DNA of 64,000 bases from Sphingosinicella sp. LHD-64 (lineage in GTDB: Bacteria > Pseudomonadota > Alphaproteobacteria > Sphingomonadales > Sphingomonadaceae): the NCBI RefSeq assembly GCF_031157375.1, contig NZ_JAVIFV010000001.1, positions 496,001-560,000 on the forward strand. The letters are read 5' to 3'. The notes under the pieces are model-generated. The model was given only the letters and a program-made list of their open reading frames with translations, had not been told where the DNA came from and searched no databases. Position 1 is the stretch's first letter; the number at the start of each line of letters is the position of its first letter. Shown here piece after piece: positions 51,669 through 63,730 of this stretch. The position numbers and the translations under genes are program-made.

Positions 51669-51752
51669 ATGGCTCTCCTGGAGTTGCGTCGACGCTTGTA
51701 CGGGCCGATACCTGTCATCTAATGTCAGTTATTTTTCGGCGAGGGTGGAAAA

Positions 51753-52757
51753 ATGCGTGCGAGTCGCCTCCTCTCGATCCTGCTGCTGCTGCAGACCCGG
51801 GGGCGGATGACCGCGCAGGCGCTGGCCGACGAGTTCGAGGTGTCGGTCCGCACCGTCTATCGCGACATTGACGATCTCAGCGCCGCGGGCGTGCCGGTCT
51901 ATGCCGACCGTGGCCGGATGGGCGGCTTCCAGCTGCTCGACGGCTACCGTACGCGGCTGACCGGCATGACGCCGGCGGAGGCCGAGGCCCTGTTCCTCTC
52001 CGGCCTGCCCGGGCCGGCGGCAGAACTGGGCCTTGGCGACGCGATGGCGGCGGCGCAGCTGAAACTGCTGGCCGCCCTCCCCGACGAGCCCCGGCGCGGC
52101 GCGAGCCGGGCGGCGGCGCGCATCCATCTCGATCCCGTCGCCTGGTACCGCAAGGCCGAGCAGGCCGACATCCTGCCGCAGCTCGCCGCGGCCGTCTGGA
52201 ACGCCCGGCGAATCCGCATCCGCTACGAGAGCTGGACCGATGTGCGCGACCGCGAGGTGGAGCCGCTTGGCCTCGTGCTCAAGGCCGGCATCTGGTACCT
52301 GGTCGCCGAGGCCGGCCGGGGGCCCCTCACCTATCGCGTCGCCGCGATCCAACGGCTGGATGTCAGCGACGAACGGTTCGAACGGCCAGCGGACTTCGAT
52401 CTCGCCGCCTACTGGACGAAATGGGCGGCCGAATTCGAGACGCGGATCTACCGGGGCCGGGCGACACTGCGCGTCTCGCCAGCGGGCTACAAGTTGCTCG
52501 CGCTACTTGGCGCGGCGGTGACAGAGATGGCGGCGCATACCGCCGGGCCGCCGGATGCCGAAGGATGGGTGTGCGTCGAAATCCCGGTGGAATCGGTCGA
52601 CCATGCCGCGAGCGAGGTGCTGAGGCTCGGCGCCGGCGAGGCGGAGGTGCTGGCGCCGCCGGAGCTGCGCGCGCACCTGGCCGGGATCGGCGCCCGGCTC
52701 GGCGCGCTGTACGGCGCGGGGCGTGAAGATGTCACAAACCGGGCGGCCGATTCCTGA
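51753..52757 (+). CDS. YafY/DeoR-type HTH regulator with WYL domain
   Basis: 334 residues. N-terminal HTH_11 (LLLLQTRGRMTAQALADEFEVSVRTVYRDIDDLSAAGVPVYADRG), then the WYL module (RRIRIRYESW, GLVLKAGIWYLVAEAG, YRVAAIQRLDV) and a C-terminal WCX region. WYL regulators often answer to nucleic-acid or stress signals. Probably controls the divergent Tat protein or the OsmC/hydrolase genes downstream. Confidence 0.92.
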   Translation: MRASRLLSILLLLQTRGRMTAQALADEFEVSVRTVYRDIDDLSAAGVPVYADRGRMGGFQLLDGYRTRLTGMTPAEAEALFLSGLPGPAAELGLGDAMAAAQLKLLAALPDEPRRGASRAAARIHLDPVAWYRKAEQADILPQLAAAVWNARRIRIRYESWTDVRDREVEPLGLVLKAGIWYLVAEAGRGPLTYRVAAIQRLDVSDERFERPADFDLAAYWTKWAAEFETRIYRGRATLRVSPAGYKLLALLGAAVTEMAAHTAGPPDAEGWVCVEIPVESVDHAASEVLRLGAGEAEVLAPPELRAHLAGIGARLGALYGAGREDVTNRAADS

Positions 52758-52793
52758 TATAACCCACGGGACTCGCCAACAGGAGACCCGCCC

Positions 52794-53222
52794 ATGAAGA
52801 TCGTTCGCAAGGCATCGGCAGCATGGACCGGCGGTCTCAAGGACGGGCGCGGCGCGATCTCGACCGGCAGCGGCGTGCTCAGCGAACAGCCTTACGGCTT
52901 CGCCAGCCGCTTCGAGGGCCAGCCGGGCACCAATCCCGAGGAACTGCTCGGCGCCGCCCATGCCGGCTGCTTCACCATGGCGCTGTCGCTGATCCTGCAG
53001 GAGGCGGGCCACACCGCCGAGCGGATGGAGACAAACGCTGACGTCACGCTCGAGCAGGTCGAGGGCGGCTTTTCGATCACCGCGATCAAGCTGACGCTGC
53101 GCGCCAGTATCCCGGGCATCGAGGAGAGTCAGTTTCACGAACTCGCCAACAAGGCGAAGGCCGGCTGCCCGATCTCGAAGGCGCTCAATCCCGAGATCAC
53201 GCTCGACGCCGCGCTCGCCTGA
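52794..53222 (+). CDS. osmC: OsmC-family peroxide-resistance protein
   Basis: 142 residues. Peroxidatic Cys59 in [13 protein letters not shown] and Cys125 in [12 protein letters not shown] are the two conserved Cys of OsmC/Ohr proteins, which reduce organic hydroperoxides. Length matches OsmC. A hydrolase gene follows in the same direction after 41 bases. Confidence 0.93.
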   Translation: MKIVRKASAAWTGGLKDGRGAISTGSGVLSEQPYGFASRFEGQPGTNPEELLGAAHAGCFTMALSLILQEAGHTAERMETNADVTLEQVEGGFSITAIKLTLRASIPGIEESQFHELANKAKAGCPISKALNPEITLDAALA

Positions 53223-53263
53223 ACATTTCGTCACCGGGGGACTTTGCCAGCAGGAGACGTGCC

Positions 53264-54148
53264 ATGCCGACCTTCACCACCAGCGACGGGACCGAGATTT
53301 TCTACAAGGACTGGGGCGCGAAGGACGCCGAGACCATCTGGTTCCACCATGGCTGGCCGCTCAGCGCGGACGACTGGGATAGCCAGATGCTGTTCTTCCT
53401 GCATGAAGGCTACCGGGTGATCGCCCATGACCGGCGTGGCCACGGCCGCTCGACCCAGACCGACACCGGCAACGAGATGGACACCTATGCCCGCGACGTG
53501 AAGGAGCTCGCCGCGGCGCTCGACATCCGGGACGCCGTCCATGTCGGCCATTCGACCGGCGGCGGCGAGGTCGTCCATTATGTCGCCCGATCCGAACCGG
53601 GCCGGGTCGCCAAAGCGGTCATCATCGGCGCGGTGCCCCCGATCATGCTGAAGACCGAGGCCAATCCGGGCGGACTGCCGATCGAGGTGTTCGACGGCTT
53701 CCGCGCGGGACTCGCGGCAAACCGCGCGCAGAACTTCCTCGATATCCCGAGCGGCCCCTTCTACGGCTACAACCGGCCGGGCGCGAAGGTCGATCAGGGC
53801 GTGATCTGGAACTGGTGGCGGCAGGGCATGATGGGCGGCACAAAGGCCCATTACGACTGCATCAAGGCCTTCTCGGAAACCGACTTCACCGACGATCTGA
53901 AGGCGATCGAGCTGCCGGTGCTCGTCATGCATGGCACCGACGACCAGATCGTGCCCTATGACGATTCCGCGCCGCTCTCGGCGAAGCTGCTGAAGAACGG
54001 CACGCTCAAGAGCTACGAGGGCCTGCCGCACGGCATGTGCACGACCCATGCCGACATCATCAATGCCGATCTCCTCGCCTTCGTGAAGGGCGAGCAGCTC
54101 CCGACCGGCACGGAAAGCCTGATCGTCAATCCGGCGATCCCGGCCTGA
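53264..54148 (+). CDS. Non-heme chloroperoxidase-like alpha/beta hydrolase
   Basis: 294 residues. [10 protein letters not shown] start, FHHGWP oxyanion loop, GHSTGGGE nucleophile elbow (Ser97), acid in [12 protein letters not shown] and His in GLPHGM. The family has been called haloperoxidase, but perhydrolysis or ester hydrolysis is the usual activity. The preceding OsmC gene hints at an oxidative-stress context. Confidence 0.9.
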   Translation: MPTFTTSDGTEIFYKDWGAKDAETIWFHHGWPLSADDWDSQMLFFLHEGYRVIAHDRRGHGRSTQTDTGNEMDTYARDVKELAAALDIRDAVHVGHSTGGGEVVHYVARSEPGRVAKAVIIGAVPPIMLKTEANPGGLPIEVFDGFRAGLAANRAQNFLDIPSGPFYGYNRPGAKVDQGVIWNWWRQGMMGGTKAHYDCIKAFSETDFTDDLKAIELPVLVMHGTDDQIVPYDDSAPLSAKLLKNGTLKSYEGLPHGMCTTHADIINADLLAFVKGEQLPTGTESLIVNPAIPA

Positions 54149-54160
54149 TCTGCCGAAAGC

Positions 54161-54278
54161 CGTCATTGCGAGCCCTTCGACGCCGCCTGCGGCGTCGCTC
54201 AGGATAAACTCCGCGAAGCAATCCAGGGTGCGTTGAAGCCCGCTGGATTGCTTCGTCACTTCGATCCTCGCAATGACG
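54161..54278. repeat. Composite palindromic repeat, one element inside another
   Basis: The outer cgtcattgcgag (54161-54172) and the inverted ending cctcgcaatgacg (54266-54278) belong to the family at 50948. The left arm is split by about 40 bases (54173-54212: cccttcgacgccgc...ctcaggataaactc) that contain their own hairpin (gacgccgc-ct-gcggcgtc, 54179-54196) and resemble the CCTGAG/GTCGAAGG family seen at 1651. Lies between convergent genes. Confidence 0.8.
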
Positions 54279-54297
54279 GAAAAGAGGCCAGCCTCGC

Positions 54298-55641
54298 TCA
54301 GTGGCGCGTGAAGGTGGCCGGGACGCGGGCGTTGGTGTCGCTGACATTGCCCCGGATCACCCGCGCGTTGCTGAGCCGGAGATCGAAGGAATCGGGCGAA
54401 TAGGTCCCCTTCCCTTCGAGCACGCGGACGTTGAAGCAGTTGATGCGGACCGTCGCGCCGGTCGTGCGCACGCGGCAATCCTCGCGGATGCGATAGTCGC
54501 TGCCAACGTTGATGTTGATCGCGGCCGAATTGCCGGTGACGTTCATCGTGCCGCTGTGGCGGACGCCGCCCCAGACCCAGAAGACGCTCCAGCGGCCCTC
54601 CATCGACGCCTGGGCCGGCGGCGCCTCCGGGGGTTCCTCGCCCGGCACGGTGACGGGCGGTGCTCCCGGCACCGCGCCCGGCTCGAGCAACCGGATGCGG
54701 GAGGCCAGGACATAGCCGACGCGGCCGCTGGCGGTGCGCACCCGCCACCAGGGCGCGGTCTGCGGGTAGGTGGTGAGCGGATCGGTCGCGCCCGCCCGGG
54801 CGATCACGCCGAAGCCCTCGGCCGGGCCGGCATGAATGTTGATGCTCTCGGCGCCCTGGATCGCCGCGGCGCGGGTGAACAGCGCCGGATCGGCCTGCTG
54901 CGGCGCAACCGGCGTCGCGACCGGCCGCTGCTGGTTCGTCGGCTGGGTGGTCTCGGGCTGATTCTGCGCAAGGGCTTGCGGCTGGTTGGTCGCCGGTGTC
55001 GGATCCTGCGGCGCGGGCGGATCGCCCCGCCACCACAGGAAGGCGCCGAGCGCGAGCACCGCCGCGCCGCCGACCCCGGCGATCGCCAGAATGCCTCGGT
55101 TGCCGCCCCCCTGCTGAACCGGCGGCGTGGTCAAGAGCGCCGCCATCGGCTGCGTCGCCGCGGGGGAAGGTGATGGCGGGGGTGGCGGAGGCGGCGGCGG
55201 CGGCAGGTCGGGCGGCAGCGCGGCCTGGATCGTGCCGGGCGTCGCCGACGGCGGGCCGCAGAGTGCGCGGATGCTGGTCTTCACCGCCTTCCAGCCGGGA
55301 TGATCGTCCTCGCCCTGCCAGTCGCCGATCGCAGCGAACTGGATCAGGTTGAAGGGGAGCGGCGGCGTGGTGCCGTCGACCGAGGTCTGGATGAGCTTGC
55401 GGGCGCTGCGGCCCATGTCGGCCTCGGCGCGCACCCATTCGGAGGCTGCCGCGCTCTTCGACCAGACGACGATCGCCGCCTTGGCGGTGGCGATCTTCTC
55501 GCTGATCAGCTCGCTGTAGGAGACGTGCGGGGGGATGTCGTCGTCCCACCAGACATCGTAGCCGTCGCGCGCGACCGCCTCGGCGAGGCGCTTGGCGACG
55601 TCCTGATTGTCCCGCGCATAGGAAATGAACACATCGACCAT
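54298..55641 (-). CDS. TIR-domain, transmembrane, SH3-like protein
   Basis: 447 residues from the ATG at 55641, which has GAGGAG upstream. N-terminal TIR domain (about 3-115): FISYARDNQDVAKRLAEAV, YDVWWDDDI, SELISEKIATAKAAIVVWS, and Glu73 in SEWVRAEAD, the position of the catalytic Glu in NADase TIR domains. A Pro-rich linker (140-175), one membrane helix (about 183-204), then a Gln/Pro-rich stretch, an SH3b-like module (about 265-318) and an unknown C-terminal beta region. Topology would put TIR in the cytoplasm and SH3 in the periplasm. Possible envelope-sensing immunity or signalling protein. Confidence 0.87.
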   Translation of the reverse strand: MVDVFISYARDNQDVAKRLAEAVARDGYDVWWDDDIPPHVSYSELISEKIATAKAAIVVWSKSAAASEWVRAEADMGRSARKLIQTSVDGTTPPLPFNLIQFAAIGDWQGEDDHPGWKAVKTSIRALCGPPSATPGTIQAALPPDLPPPPPPPPPPSPSPAATQPMAALLTTPPVQQGGGNRGILAIAGVGGAAVLALGAFLWWRGDPPAPQDPTPATNQPQALAQNQPETTQPTNQQRPVATPVAPQQADPALFTRAAAIQGAESINIHAGPAEGFGVIARAGATDPLTTYPQTAPWWRVRTASGRVGYVLASRIRLLEPGAVPGAPPVTVPGEEPPEAPPAQASMEGRWSVFWVWGGVRHSGTMNVTGNSAAININVGSDYRIREDCRVRTTGATVRINCFNVRVLEGKGTYSPDSFDLRLSNARVIRGNVSDTNARVPATFTRH

Positions 55642-55800
55642 GAAGCACTCCTCGCCGGGCCTTAGCATGGCTGCCGACAGGTTTGGGATAGTCATTTCGT
55701 GGCCGTCAGGAAATCCTTCGTTTCAAACGGCTTAGCTCGGAAGAGAGGAACATTGGCGGCCAGCATCGGTTTGGACGGGAAACCGATGGGAGAGAGGAAA

Positions 55801-56412
55801 ATGGCCACCAAAACACGCGAAAGCACGTCACGGCAGGGCAATCGCAGCCGCCCGGCCTTCACCTGGTCGGCCGGGTCGGCCGGCACCCTGGCGGCCGCGG
55901 CGGTCGCCGGCGCCGCCGTCGGGCTGGCGGCGAATCTCGGACGCAAGTTCGTCGTCCAGGGCCTCGCCGGTGCGTCGGGCGACTGGGCCGAGACGCTGGC
56001 GAACGAGCATGCGATGGTGCTGGCGCTGTTCGACAAGATCGAGGCGACCGAGAACCACCAGACGACGATCCGCAAGCATCTCCTGACCAAGGTCAAGAAC
56101 GCGCTCGGCAAGCATGCGATCGAGGAGGAGAACGTGATCTACCCGGCGCTGCGCGACGCCAATTCCGCGCATGACGCCGACGCGCTCAACGCCGAGCACG
56201 GTTATGTGAAGACCTTTCTCTACGAGCTGGAGAACATGGAGGCCGACAGTCCGGAATGGCTGGCCAAGATCCGCGATTTCCGCAGCCTGCTCCAGAAGCA
56301 CATGCAGATGGAGGAGCGCGAGGTCTTCCCGGCCCTCAAGCGCGAGCTTTCGGACGAGCAGAATGCCAGGCTCTTCCACGCGATGAGCCGCGAAGGGATG
56401 AAGCTGGCATGA
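55801..56412 (+). CDS. Hemerythrin HHE-domain protein
   Basis: 203 residues. N-terminal Ala/Gly-rich hydrophobic helix (GTLAAAAVAGAAVGLAA), then an HHE cation-binding helical bundle: NEHAMVLALFDKIEA (His70), HAIEEENVIYPAL (His105, Glu109), EHGYVKTFLYELE (His133), and KHMQMEEREVFPAL. Binds a di-iron site for oxygen or NO sensing/storage or iron repair. GGGAGAGAGG precedes the ATG at 55801. Divergent from the TIR gene. Confidence 0.88.
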   Translation: MATKTRESTSRQGNRSRPAFTWSAGSAGTLAAAAVAGAAVGLAANLGRKFVVQGLAGASGDWAETLANEHAMVLALFDKIEATENHQTTIRKHLLTKVKNALGKHAIEEENVIYPALRDANSAHDADALNAEHGYVKTFLYELENMEADSPEWLAKIRDFRSLLQKHMQMEEREVFPALKRELSDEQNARLFHAMSREGMKLA

Positions 56413-56417
56413 GGCTT

Positions 56418-56450
56418 TCGCCCGTCCCGCGAGTCCGGCGGGAGGGGCGA
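56418..56450. terminator. Bidirectional-type hairpin between the HHE gene and secA
   Basis: tcgcccgtcccgc (56418-56430) and gcgggaggggcga (56438-56450) pair over 13 bases with one G-G mismatch and a 7-base loop. It lies between two convergent stop codons. No T-run. Confidence 0.65.
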
Positions 56451-56454
56451 GAAT

Positions 56455-59187
<2,733 letters not shown>

Positions 59188-59282
59188 AGTGGAATCCTGA
59201 CTTTATATGGACGCGCCGGCGCGGGGCCGGACCTGGAACTGGGCTGAAGACGGCGCGGCGGGTGCGCCGGAACGGCGAAAGC

Positions 59283-59546
59283 CTATTCGATCAGGCGGAC
59301 CGTATCGAGTGGGGCGGCCGGAGTCAGCGCGAAGGCGGGAAGCGAATCGACCACATTGCGCGGGGCTGCGGGCGTAGCCGCGGCCTGGTGAACGACGGCG
59401 CGCGCGGCACGCACGGCGCTTGGCGCGAGGGCGCGGACGGTGCCGACCTGTGCGGCCTGCTGCAGTCCCGCCTCCGGCGCACGGACGCCGGTGAGCGCGC
59501 CGGTCGCGGCGGTCAGCAGGGACAATAGGGCGAGGATCAGCTCCAT
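59283..59546 (-). CDS. Small hypothetical exported or membrane-anchored protein
   Basis: 87 residues: N-terminal hydrophobic stretch (MELILALLSLLTAATGALTG), then Ala/Val-rich low-complexity sequence (AVRAARAVVHQAAATPAAPR). No family recognised. Lies between trxA and secA, reading the same way as both. It could be a lipoprotein-free signal peptide protein or a non-coding frame; support is moderate. Confidence 0.5.
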   Translation of the reverse strand: MELILALLSLLTAATGALTGVRAPEAGLQQAAQVGTVRALAPSAVRAARAVVHQAAATPAAPRNVVDSLPAFALTPAAPLDTVRLIE

Positions 59547-59563
59547 CGCCGGTCACATAGTAA

Positions 59564-59592
59564 GCCCCGCCGCCAAGGTCCAGCGGCGGGGC
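59564..59592 (-). terminator. GC hairpin after trxA
   Basis: gccccgccgc (59564-59573) and gcggcggggc (59583-59592), perfect 10-bp stem with a 9-base loop, 24 bases beyond the trxA stop. No T-tract after it in the direction of trxA, so perhaps Rho-assisted. Confidence 0.65.
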
Positions 59593-59615
59593 GTAAGATC
59601 AGGCAGTTATATCGA

Positions 59616-59936
59616 TCAGAGGGCGCCTTCGAGCCAGCCCTGGATGCGGCTCTTGGGTTCGGCGCCGACCTTGGTCGCGGCCGGCTCGCCGTTCTTGAAC
59701 AGGATCATCGTTGGAATGCCGCGCACGCCATATTTCGCCGGCGCATCGGGATTCTCGTCGATGTTCAGCTTGGCGATGGTGACCTTCTCGCCCAGCTCCT
59801 CGCTCAGCTCCTCGAGCGCGGGGGCGATCATCTTGCACGGCCCGCACCATTCCGCCCAGAAATCGACGAGGACCGGGCCGGATGCGCCAAGCACATCGGA
59901 CTGGAAGGAGGAGTCGGTGACGGTCTTGGTGGCCAT
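59616..59936 (-). CDS. trxA: Thioredoxin
   Basis: 106 residues. [10 protein letters not shown] active site (Cys31, Cys34), [21 protein letters not shown]. General disulfide reductant of the cytoplasm. Follows addA on the same strand by 54 bases, a standard alphaproteobacterial order (addA-trxA). Confidence 0.97.
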   Translation of the reverse strand: MATKTVTDSSFQSDVLGASGPVLVDFWAEWCGPCKMIAPALEELSEELGEKVTIAKLNIDENPDAPAKYGVRGIPTMILFKNGEPAATKVGAEPKSRIQGWLEGAL

Positions 59937-59990
59937 GAATCTGTCTCCTGGAGAGCTTTGAAGCGGATGTAGGGTGCGCGGGCGCGGCGC

Positions 59991-62900
59991 TCAAGCACCC
60001 GATGGACCATGCGCGTCGAGCAAGTCGTCCGGCAGGGCGTGCAGGATGGGGGCCGCGGTGTAGAGCAATGCCGCCCTGACCGGCCGATCCGGAAAGACGA
60101 CCCTGAGCGCGGCGCGATAGGCCGCCATCTGGCGCAAATGCGCAGGCGGGATAAGGTCGAGCTCCAGCGGTGCCCGACGCCCGGTCTTGAAGTCGGCGAC
60201 AAGCACTCCGGTTTCGCTCACGAGGAGCCGGTCGACCGTTCCGGCGACGACCACGCCGCCGGCGATGACCGCCGCGATCGGTGCCTCGGCCAGAGCTTGC
60301 GGGCCGAACAGCTCGGCAAAGGCGGCGTCCTCGATCACACGGCAGGCATCGGCGACCAATAGGGCGCGGAGGGCCGGATCGGCGATTCCCGCAGCATGCT
60401 CCAGCCACTGGTCGGCCAGCGTCGGCCGAAGGGGTGGCGCGACGCCGGGCAGCCGCTCGAACAGCTGATGAAGCAGCCGGCCACGCAAGGCTGCCGCGCG
60501 CTGGTCCGGGCTCGGCGGCGGATCGGACACATCGTCCTCGCCGATCGACGAGGGCGCAAGCGGGCGCGGCGGTCGGGATTCGACCGGCGCCGCGCTCCAC
60601 AGCCAGCCTGGAACAGCGACGGAGGATTCGGCCGGGGCCGCGGGCGCCCGCTGCGGTTGCGGGGCCGGGCCGAGGCGAATCTCGCGAGTCCACAGATCGG
60701 ACTCCGTCCAGTCTTGGCCGAGCCCCGCCAATGCAGTCTCCACCGCACGATGCCAGCTCGTCTCCGGCGCGCCGTTGCGGTCGCGCGACGTCAAGGCGCC
60801 GCCGACATAGAGCCGCTCCTCCGCCCGGGTGAGCGCCACATAGAGCAGACGCCAATGTTCCTCGCGCTCGAGCTTCTCGCGGCGTGCGACTTGCGAGGCG
60901 AGCGGCTCGGCCAGCTCGTCCTTGCGCGGGCGGAAGACCGGGATGCGGGCCCCGTCCGCCAGTTCCAGCTCCGCCATCGCGGTGCCCGGGCCCTTGCGAT
61001 CCGGATCGGCGCAGGCGTCGGCAAGGATCAGCACCGGCGATTGCAGGCCCTTGGAGCCGTGCACGGTCATCACTCGTACCGCGTCACGGGGGCCCGACGG
61101 GTCGCGGACGATCTCGACGTCGCCACGCGCGAACCAGTCGAGGAAGCCCTGGAGCGACGTGCCCGTCCCTTCGAACTCCAGCGCCGCCGACAACAGCTCC
61201 TCGATCGGATCACGCGCCTCGGGCCCGAGCCGCTCCAGCAACTTACGGCGCCCGCCGAAGGGGCCGGACAGCAGTGCCTCGAAGAAGCCGTGCGGCGTGG
61301 CGAAATCGGCCATGGCCAGGATCGCCTGAAGGCCTTGCAAAGTCTCTGCCGGCGTCTCGCCATGCCCGCGCAGCCGAGGCCACAACGGCCCGTCCCGCCC
61401 GGCCGCGACCGCGTGGAGCCGGTCCTGATCCCAGCCGAACAAGGGCGAGACGAGCAGGCTGGCGAGGTTGAGATCGTCGCGCGGCTGAACCGCGAAACGG
61501 GCAGCGGCGAGGAGGTCCTGGACCGCAAGCGGCGCAGACAGCAGCAGCCGGTCCACGCCAGCGACCGGCACGCCCTCGGCATGGAGCCGGGCGACCAGCA
61601 GGGCTGCCAGGTCGCCGCGACGGCGGACGAGGATCAGGATGTCCTCGGGGCGCAGCGGACGGCCGCGGCTCTGCACATGGAAGGGGTGGTCGAGCCAGCG
61701 TCGAACCTGCCGCGCCAGCTTGCCGGCATAGGCACGGGTGCCTTCGGCGATCCAGCCTTCCTCCCCGTCATTGTCTTCGGCCTCGACGGAATAGGGCGCC
61801 CACAATGTCACCGAGCCCGTGCGGCCGGCATGATGGCTTTCGTGGGGGTTTGGGCGGCGCGGCAGGCCGAATGCGTCATGGCCGAGATCGCCGATCACCC
61901 GATCGACCACCTCCAGGATCTGGGGTGCGGAGCGGAAACTGCGATCCATCGACAGATCGAGGAACGCACGCTCGATCGCTTCGGCCTCGCGCGCGAACCA
62001 GGCACGGGCATGGTCGAAGCTCTCCGGATCGGTGCCCTGAAAGCCGAAGATCGCCTGCTTGTAGTCGCCGACGGTGAAGATGGTGCGGTGGCGCCCCCGG
62101 GCGCCCTCGCCGGCGAAATATTCGAGCGCGATTGCGCGCACGATGTTCCATTGACGCGTGTTGGTGTCCTGCGCCTCGTCGACGAGAATATGGTCGGTGC
62201 GCTGGTCGAGCTTGTAGCGCACCCATTCGCCCATGCCCGGCGTCAGCAAGAGTTTCTCGGCACGGCGGATCAGGTCGTCGAAATCGACTGCGCCGGCGGC
62301 CCGCTTGGCGTCGGCATAGGCCAGGGCGAAGGCCTGTCCGGCGCGAAGGCCCGCGGCGAGGCTCGCGACCATTACTGCGCGGGCGCGCATCGACAGAAGC
62401 CTGGCGGAGAAATCGAACGCCGCCTCAGCAAGCGCTGCATAGTCCGGATCGGGAGGCGCCTGGCCTTTGCCGAAGCTGCGCAGCTCGCCGTCCGCCTTCG
62501 CCCAGACGGTATGGAGGTCCGCCAGCAGTCGGACCCGTTGCGCGGGCTCGGCGGCGAGCCAGCGCGCGCACATGTCTTCGCGTTCCAGCCCGCTCCGTGT
62601 CCCCCAGGCGCCGTTGAGTGCGCCGATGCGCCGGAGTGCGGCGATGTCGAACATGTCGTCGGCGCAAGCGGCAGCGATCGCCTCGTCAATGTCTCCAAGC
62701 GGTAGCTCGAAGGCGTGGCGCAGGCGGGCCTCGATCCCTCCGCGGACGCCAAGCGTCGTCATGGCGTCGGGCGCACGGGCGCAGGCCTTGAGAAAGCTCT
62801 CGGCACCGCCTTCTCCCAGGCGCAGGCTCAGCGCCTGCATGTCGGCGATCAGGCCCAGGTCGCCTTCGGCTTCCGAACGGACCAGCAAGTCGGCGAGCGC

Positions 62901-63383
62901 GGTACGGGCCAGCAGCTGCTCGTCACGTCCGTCCAGCGGGCGGAAGCCCGGCACCAGCTCCGCTTCGGTCGGGAAAGCGGCGAGCAGGCTCTGGGCGAAG
63001 GCGTGGATCGTCTGGATGCGCAGGCCCCCACCGGTCGCCTCCAGCACGCGGGCGAAAAGGGTACGGGCCAGCGCCCGCGTCTCCGGACCGGGATCCTCGT
63101 CGAGCGCGAGCAGCTCGGCGCCGAGTTCGGCGTCCTTGAGCCGCACCCAATAAGCGAGCCGGGCATGGATGCGCTCGGCCATTTCGGCGGCGCCGGCCTT
63201 GGTGAAGGTGAGGCAGAGGATCGAGGCCGGGTCGACGCCGGCGAGCAGCAGCCGCAGCACCCGGGCGGTCAGCACATGGGTCTTGCCCGTGCCCGCCGAG
63301 GCCGACAGCGCCGCATGGTCGCGCGGATGCGAGGCCCGGAGCTGGTCCCCCTCCAGCACGGCAAGCGGCCTGAGGCGACTCAT
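59991..63383 (-). CDS. addA: AddA subunit of the AddAB helicase-nuclease
   Basis: 1130 residues. SF1A helicase with Walker A SASAGTGKTHVL (Lys34), DHILVDEAQDTNTRQW, VHGSKGLQSPVLILAD and a C-terminal RecB-type nuclease motif VADFKTG (about 1062-1068). Processes double-strand breaks for RecA loading with AddB, whose gene is normally just upstream. Here the upstream 350 bases hold no addB; a PAS gene on the other strand follows. AddA normally needs AddB, so that gene must be elsewhere or replaced. Confidence 0.95.
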   Translation of the reverse strand: MSRLRPLAVLEGDQLRASHPRDHAALSASAGTGKTHVLTARVLRLLLAGVDPASILCLTFTKAGAAEMAERIHARLAYWVRLKDAELGAELLALDEDPGPETRALARTLFARVLEATGGGLRIQTIHAFAQSLLAAFPTEAELVPGFRPLDGRDEQLLARTALADLLVRSEAEGDLGLIADMQALSLRLGEGGAESFLKACARAPDAMTTLGVRGGIEARLRHAFELPLGDIDEAIAAACADDMFDIAALRRIGALNGAWGTRSGLEREDMCARWLAAEPAQRVRLLADLHTVWAKADGELRSFGKGQAPPDPDYAALAEAAFDFSARLLSMRARAVMVASLAAGLRAGQAFALAYADAKRAAGAVDFDDLIRRAEKLLLTPGMGEWVRYKLDQRTDHILVDEAQDTNTRQWNIVRAIALEYFAGEGARGRHRTIFTVGDYKQAIFGFQGTDPESFDHARAWFAREAEAIERAFLDLSMDRSFRSAPQILEVVDRVIGDLGHDAFGLPRRPNPHESHHAGRTGSVTLWAPYSVEAEDNDGEEGWIAEGTRAYAGKLARQVRRWLDHPFHVQSRGRPLRPEDILILVRRRGDLAALLVARLHAEGVPVAGVDRLLLSAPLAVQDLLAAARFAVQPRDDLNLASLLVSPLFGWDQDRLHAVAAGRDGPLWPRLRGHGETPAETLQGLQAILAMADFATPHGFFEALLSGPFGGRRKLLERLGPEARDPIEELLSAALEFEGTGTSLQGFLDWFARGDVEIVRDPSGPRDAVRVMTVHGSKGLQSPVLILADACADPDRKGPGTAMAELELADGARIPVFRPRKDELAEPLASQVARREKLEREEHWRLLYVALTRAEERLYVGGALTSRDRNGAPETSWHRAVETALAGLGQDWTESDLWTREIRLGPAPQPQRAPAAPAESSVAVPGWLWSAAPVESRPPRPLAPSSIGEDDVSDPPPSPDQRAAALRGRLLHQLFERLPGVAPPLRPTLADQWLEHAAGIADPALRALLVADACRVIEDAAFAELFGPQALAEAPIAAVIAGGVVVAGTVDRLLVSETGVLVADFKTGRRAPLELDLIPPAHLRQMAAYRAALRVVFPDRPVRAALLYTAAPILHALPDDLLDAHGPSGA

Positions 63384-63730
63384 CGGCGGCGAGCCTCGAT
63401 CGTGGACCGGAACGACATCGCCATAACGCTAGCCGCCCGTCCGTCATCCGTCACGCCCTGCGCAAACGGGCGGGATATGATATGGTCCCCCGGTTCGACT
63501 CAGCGACGCCCGCATTCGGCATGGGATCGGCACCGGGACGCGTCGCCGAGGCCGCGGCCAAGGATGCACTGCGGCAGCGAGATGCTAGCAAGCGACGCGC
63601 ACTTTGCCTTGCAAAGAATTGAGAAAATTGAGAAAGATCGAAAGTTAACATATTTTATGAATGCGAGCGAAAGATTTTGAATCCGCGCGAGACTGTAGTT
63701 CAAACAGGTCACTCTAAGGAGACCACGGGG
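63384..63730. other. Non-coding region between addA and the PAS gene
   Basis: No supported gene in 347 bases. It turns AT-rich at 63600-63690. It contains a small hairpin (ctttgc-ctt-gcaaag, 63602-63616), the promoter candidate at 63628, and a tRNA-like ggttcgactc that is not part of a tRNA. Confidence 0.6.
63628..63656 (+). promoter_or_regulatory. Promoter candidate for the PAS gene
   Basis: TTGAGA (63628-63633), 17-base spacer, TATTTT (63651-63656), in the AT-rich stretch about 75 bases before the GTG at 63731. Confidence 0.5.

Noticed and set aside
63463-63545. Possible 5S rRNA or tRNA fragment (ggttcgactc, cattcggcatgggatc)
   Set aside because: The T-arm-like ggttcgactc has no matching acceptor or anticodon arms, and the 5S-like word is isolated with no flanking helices. 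Chance resemblance.
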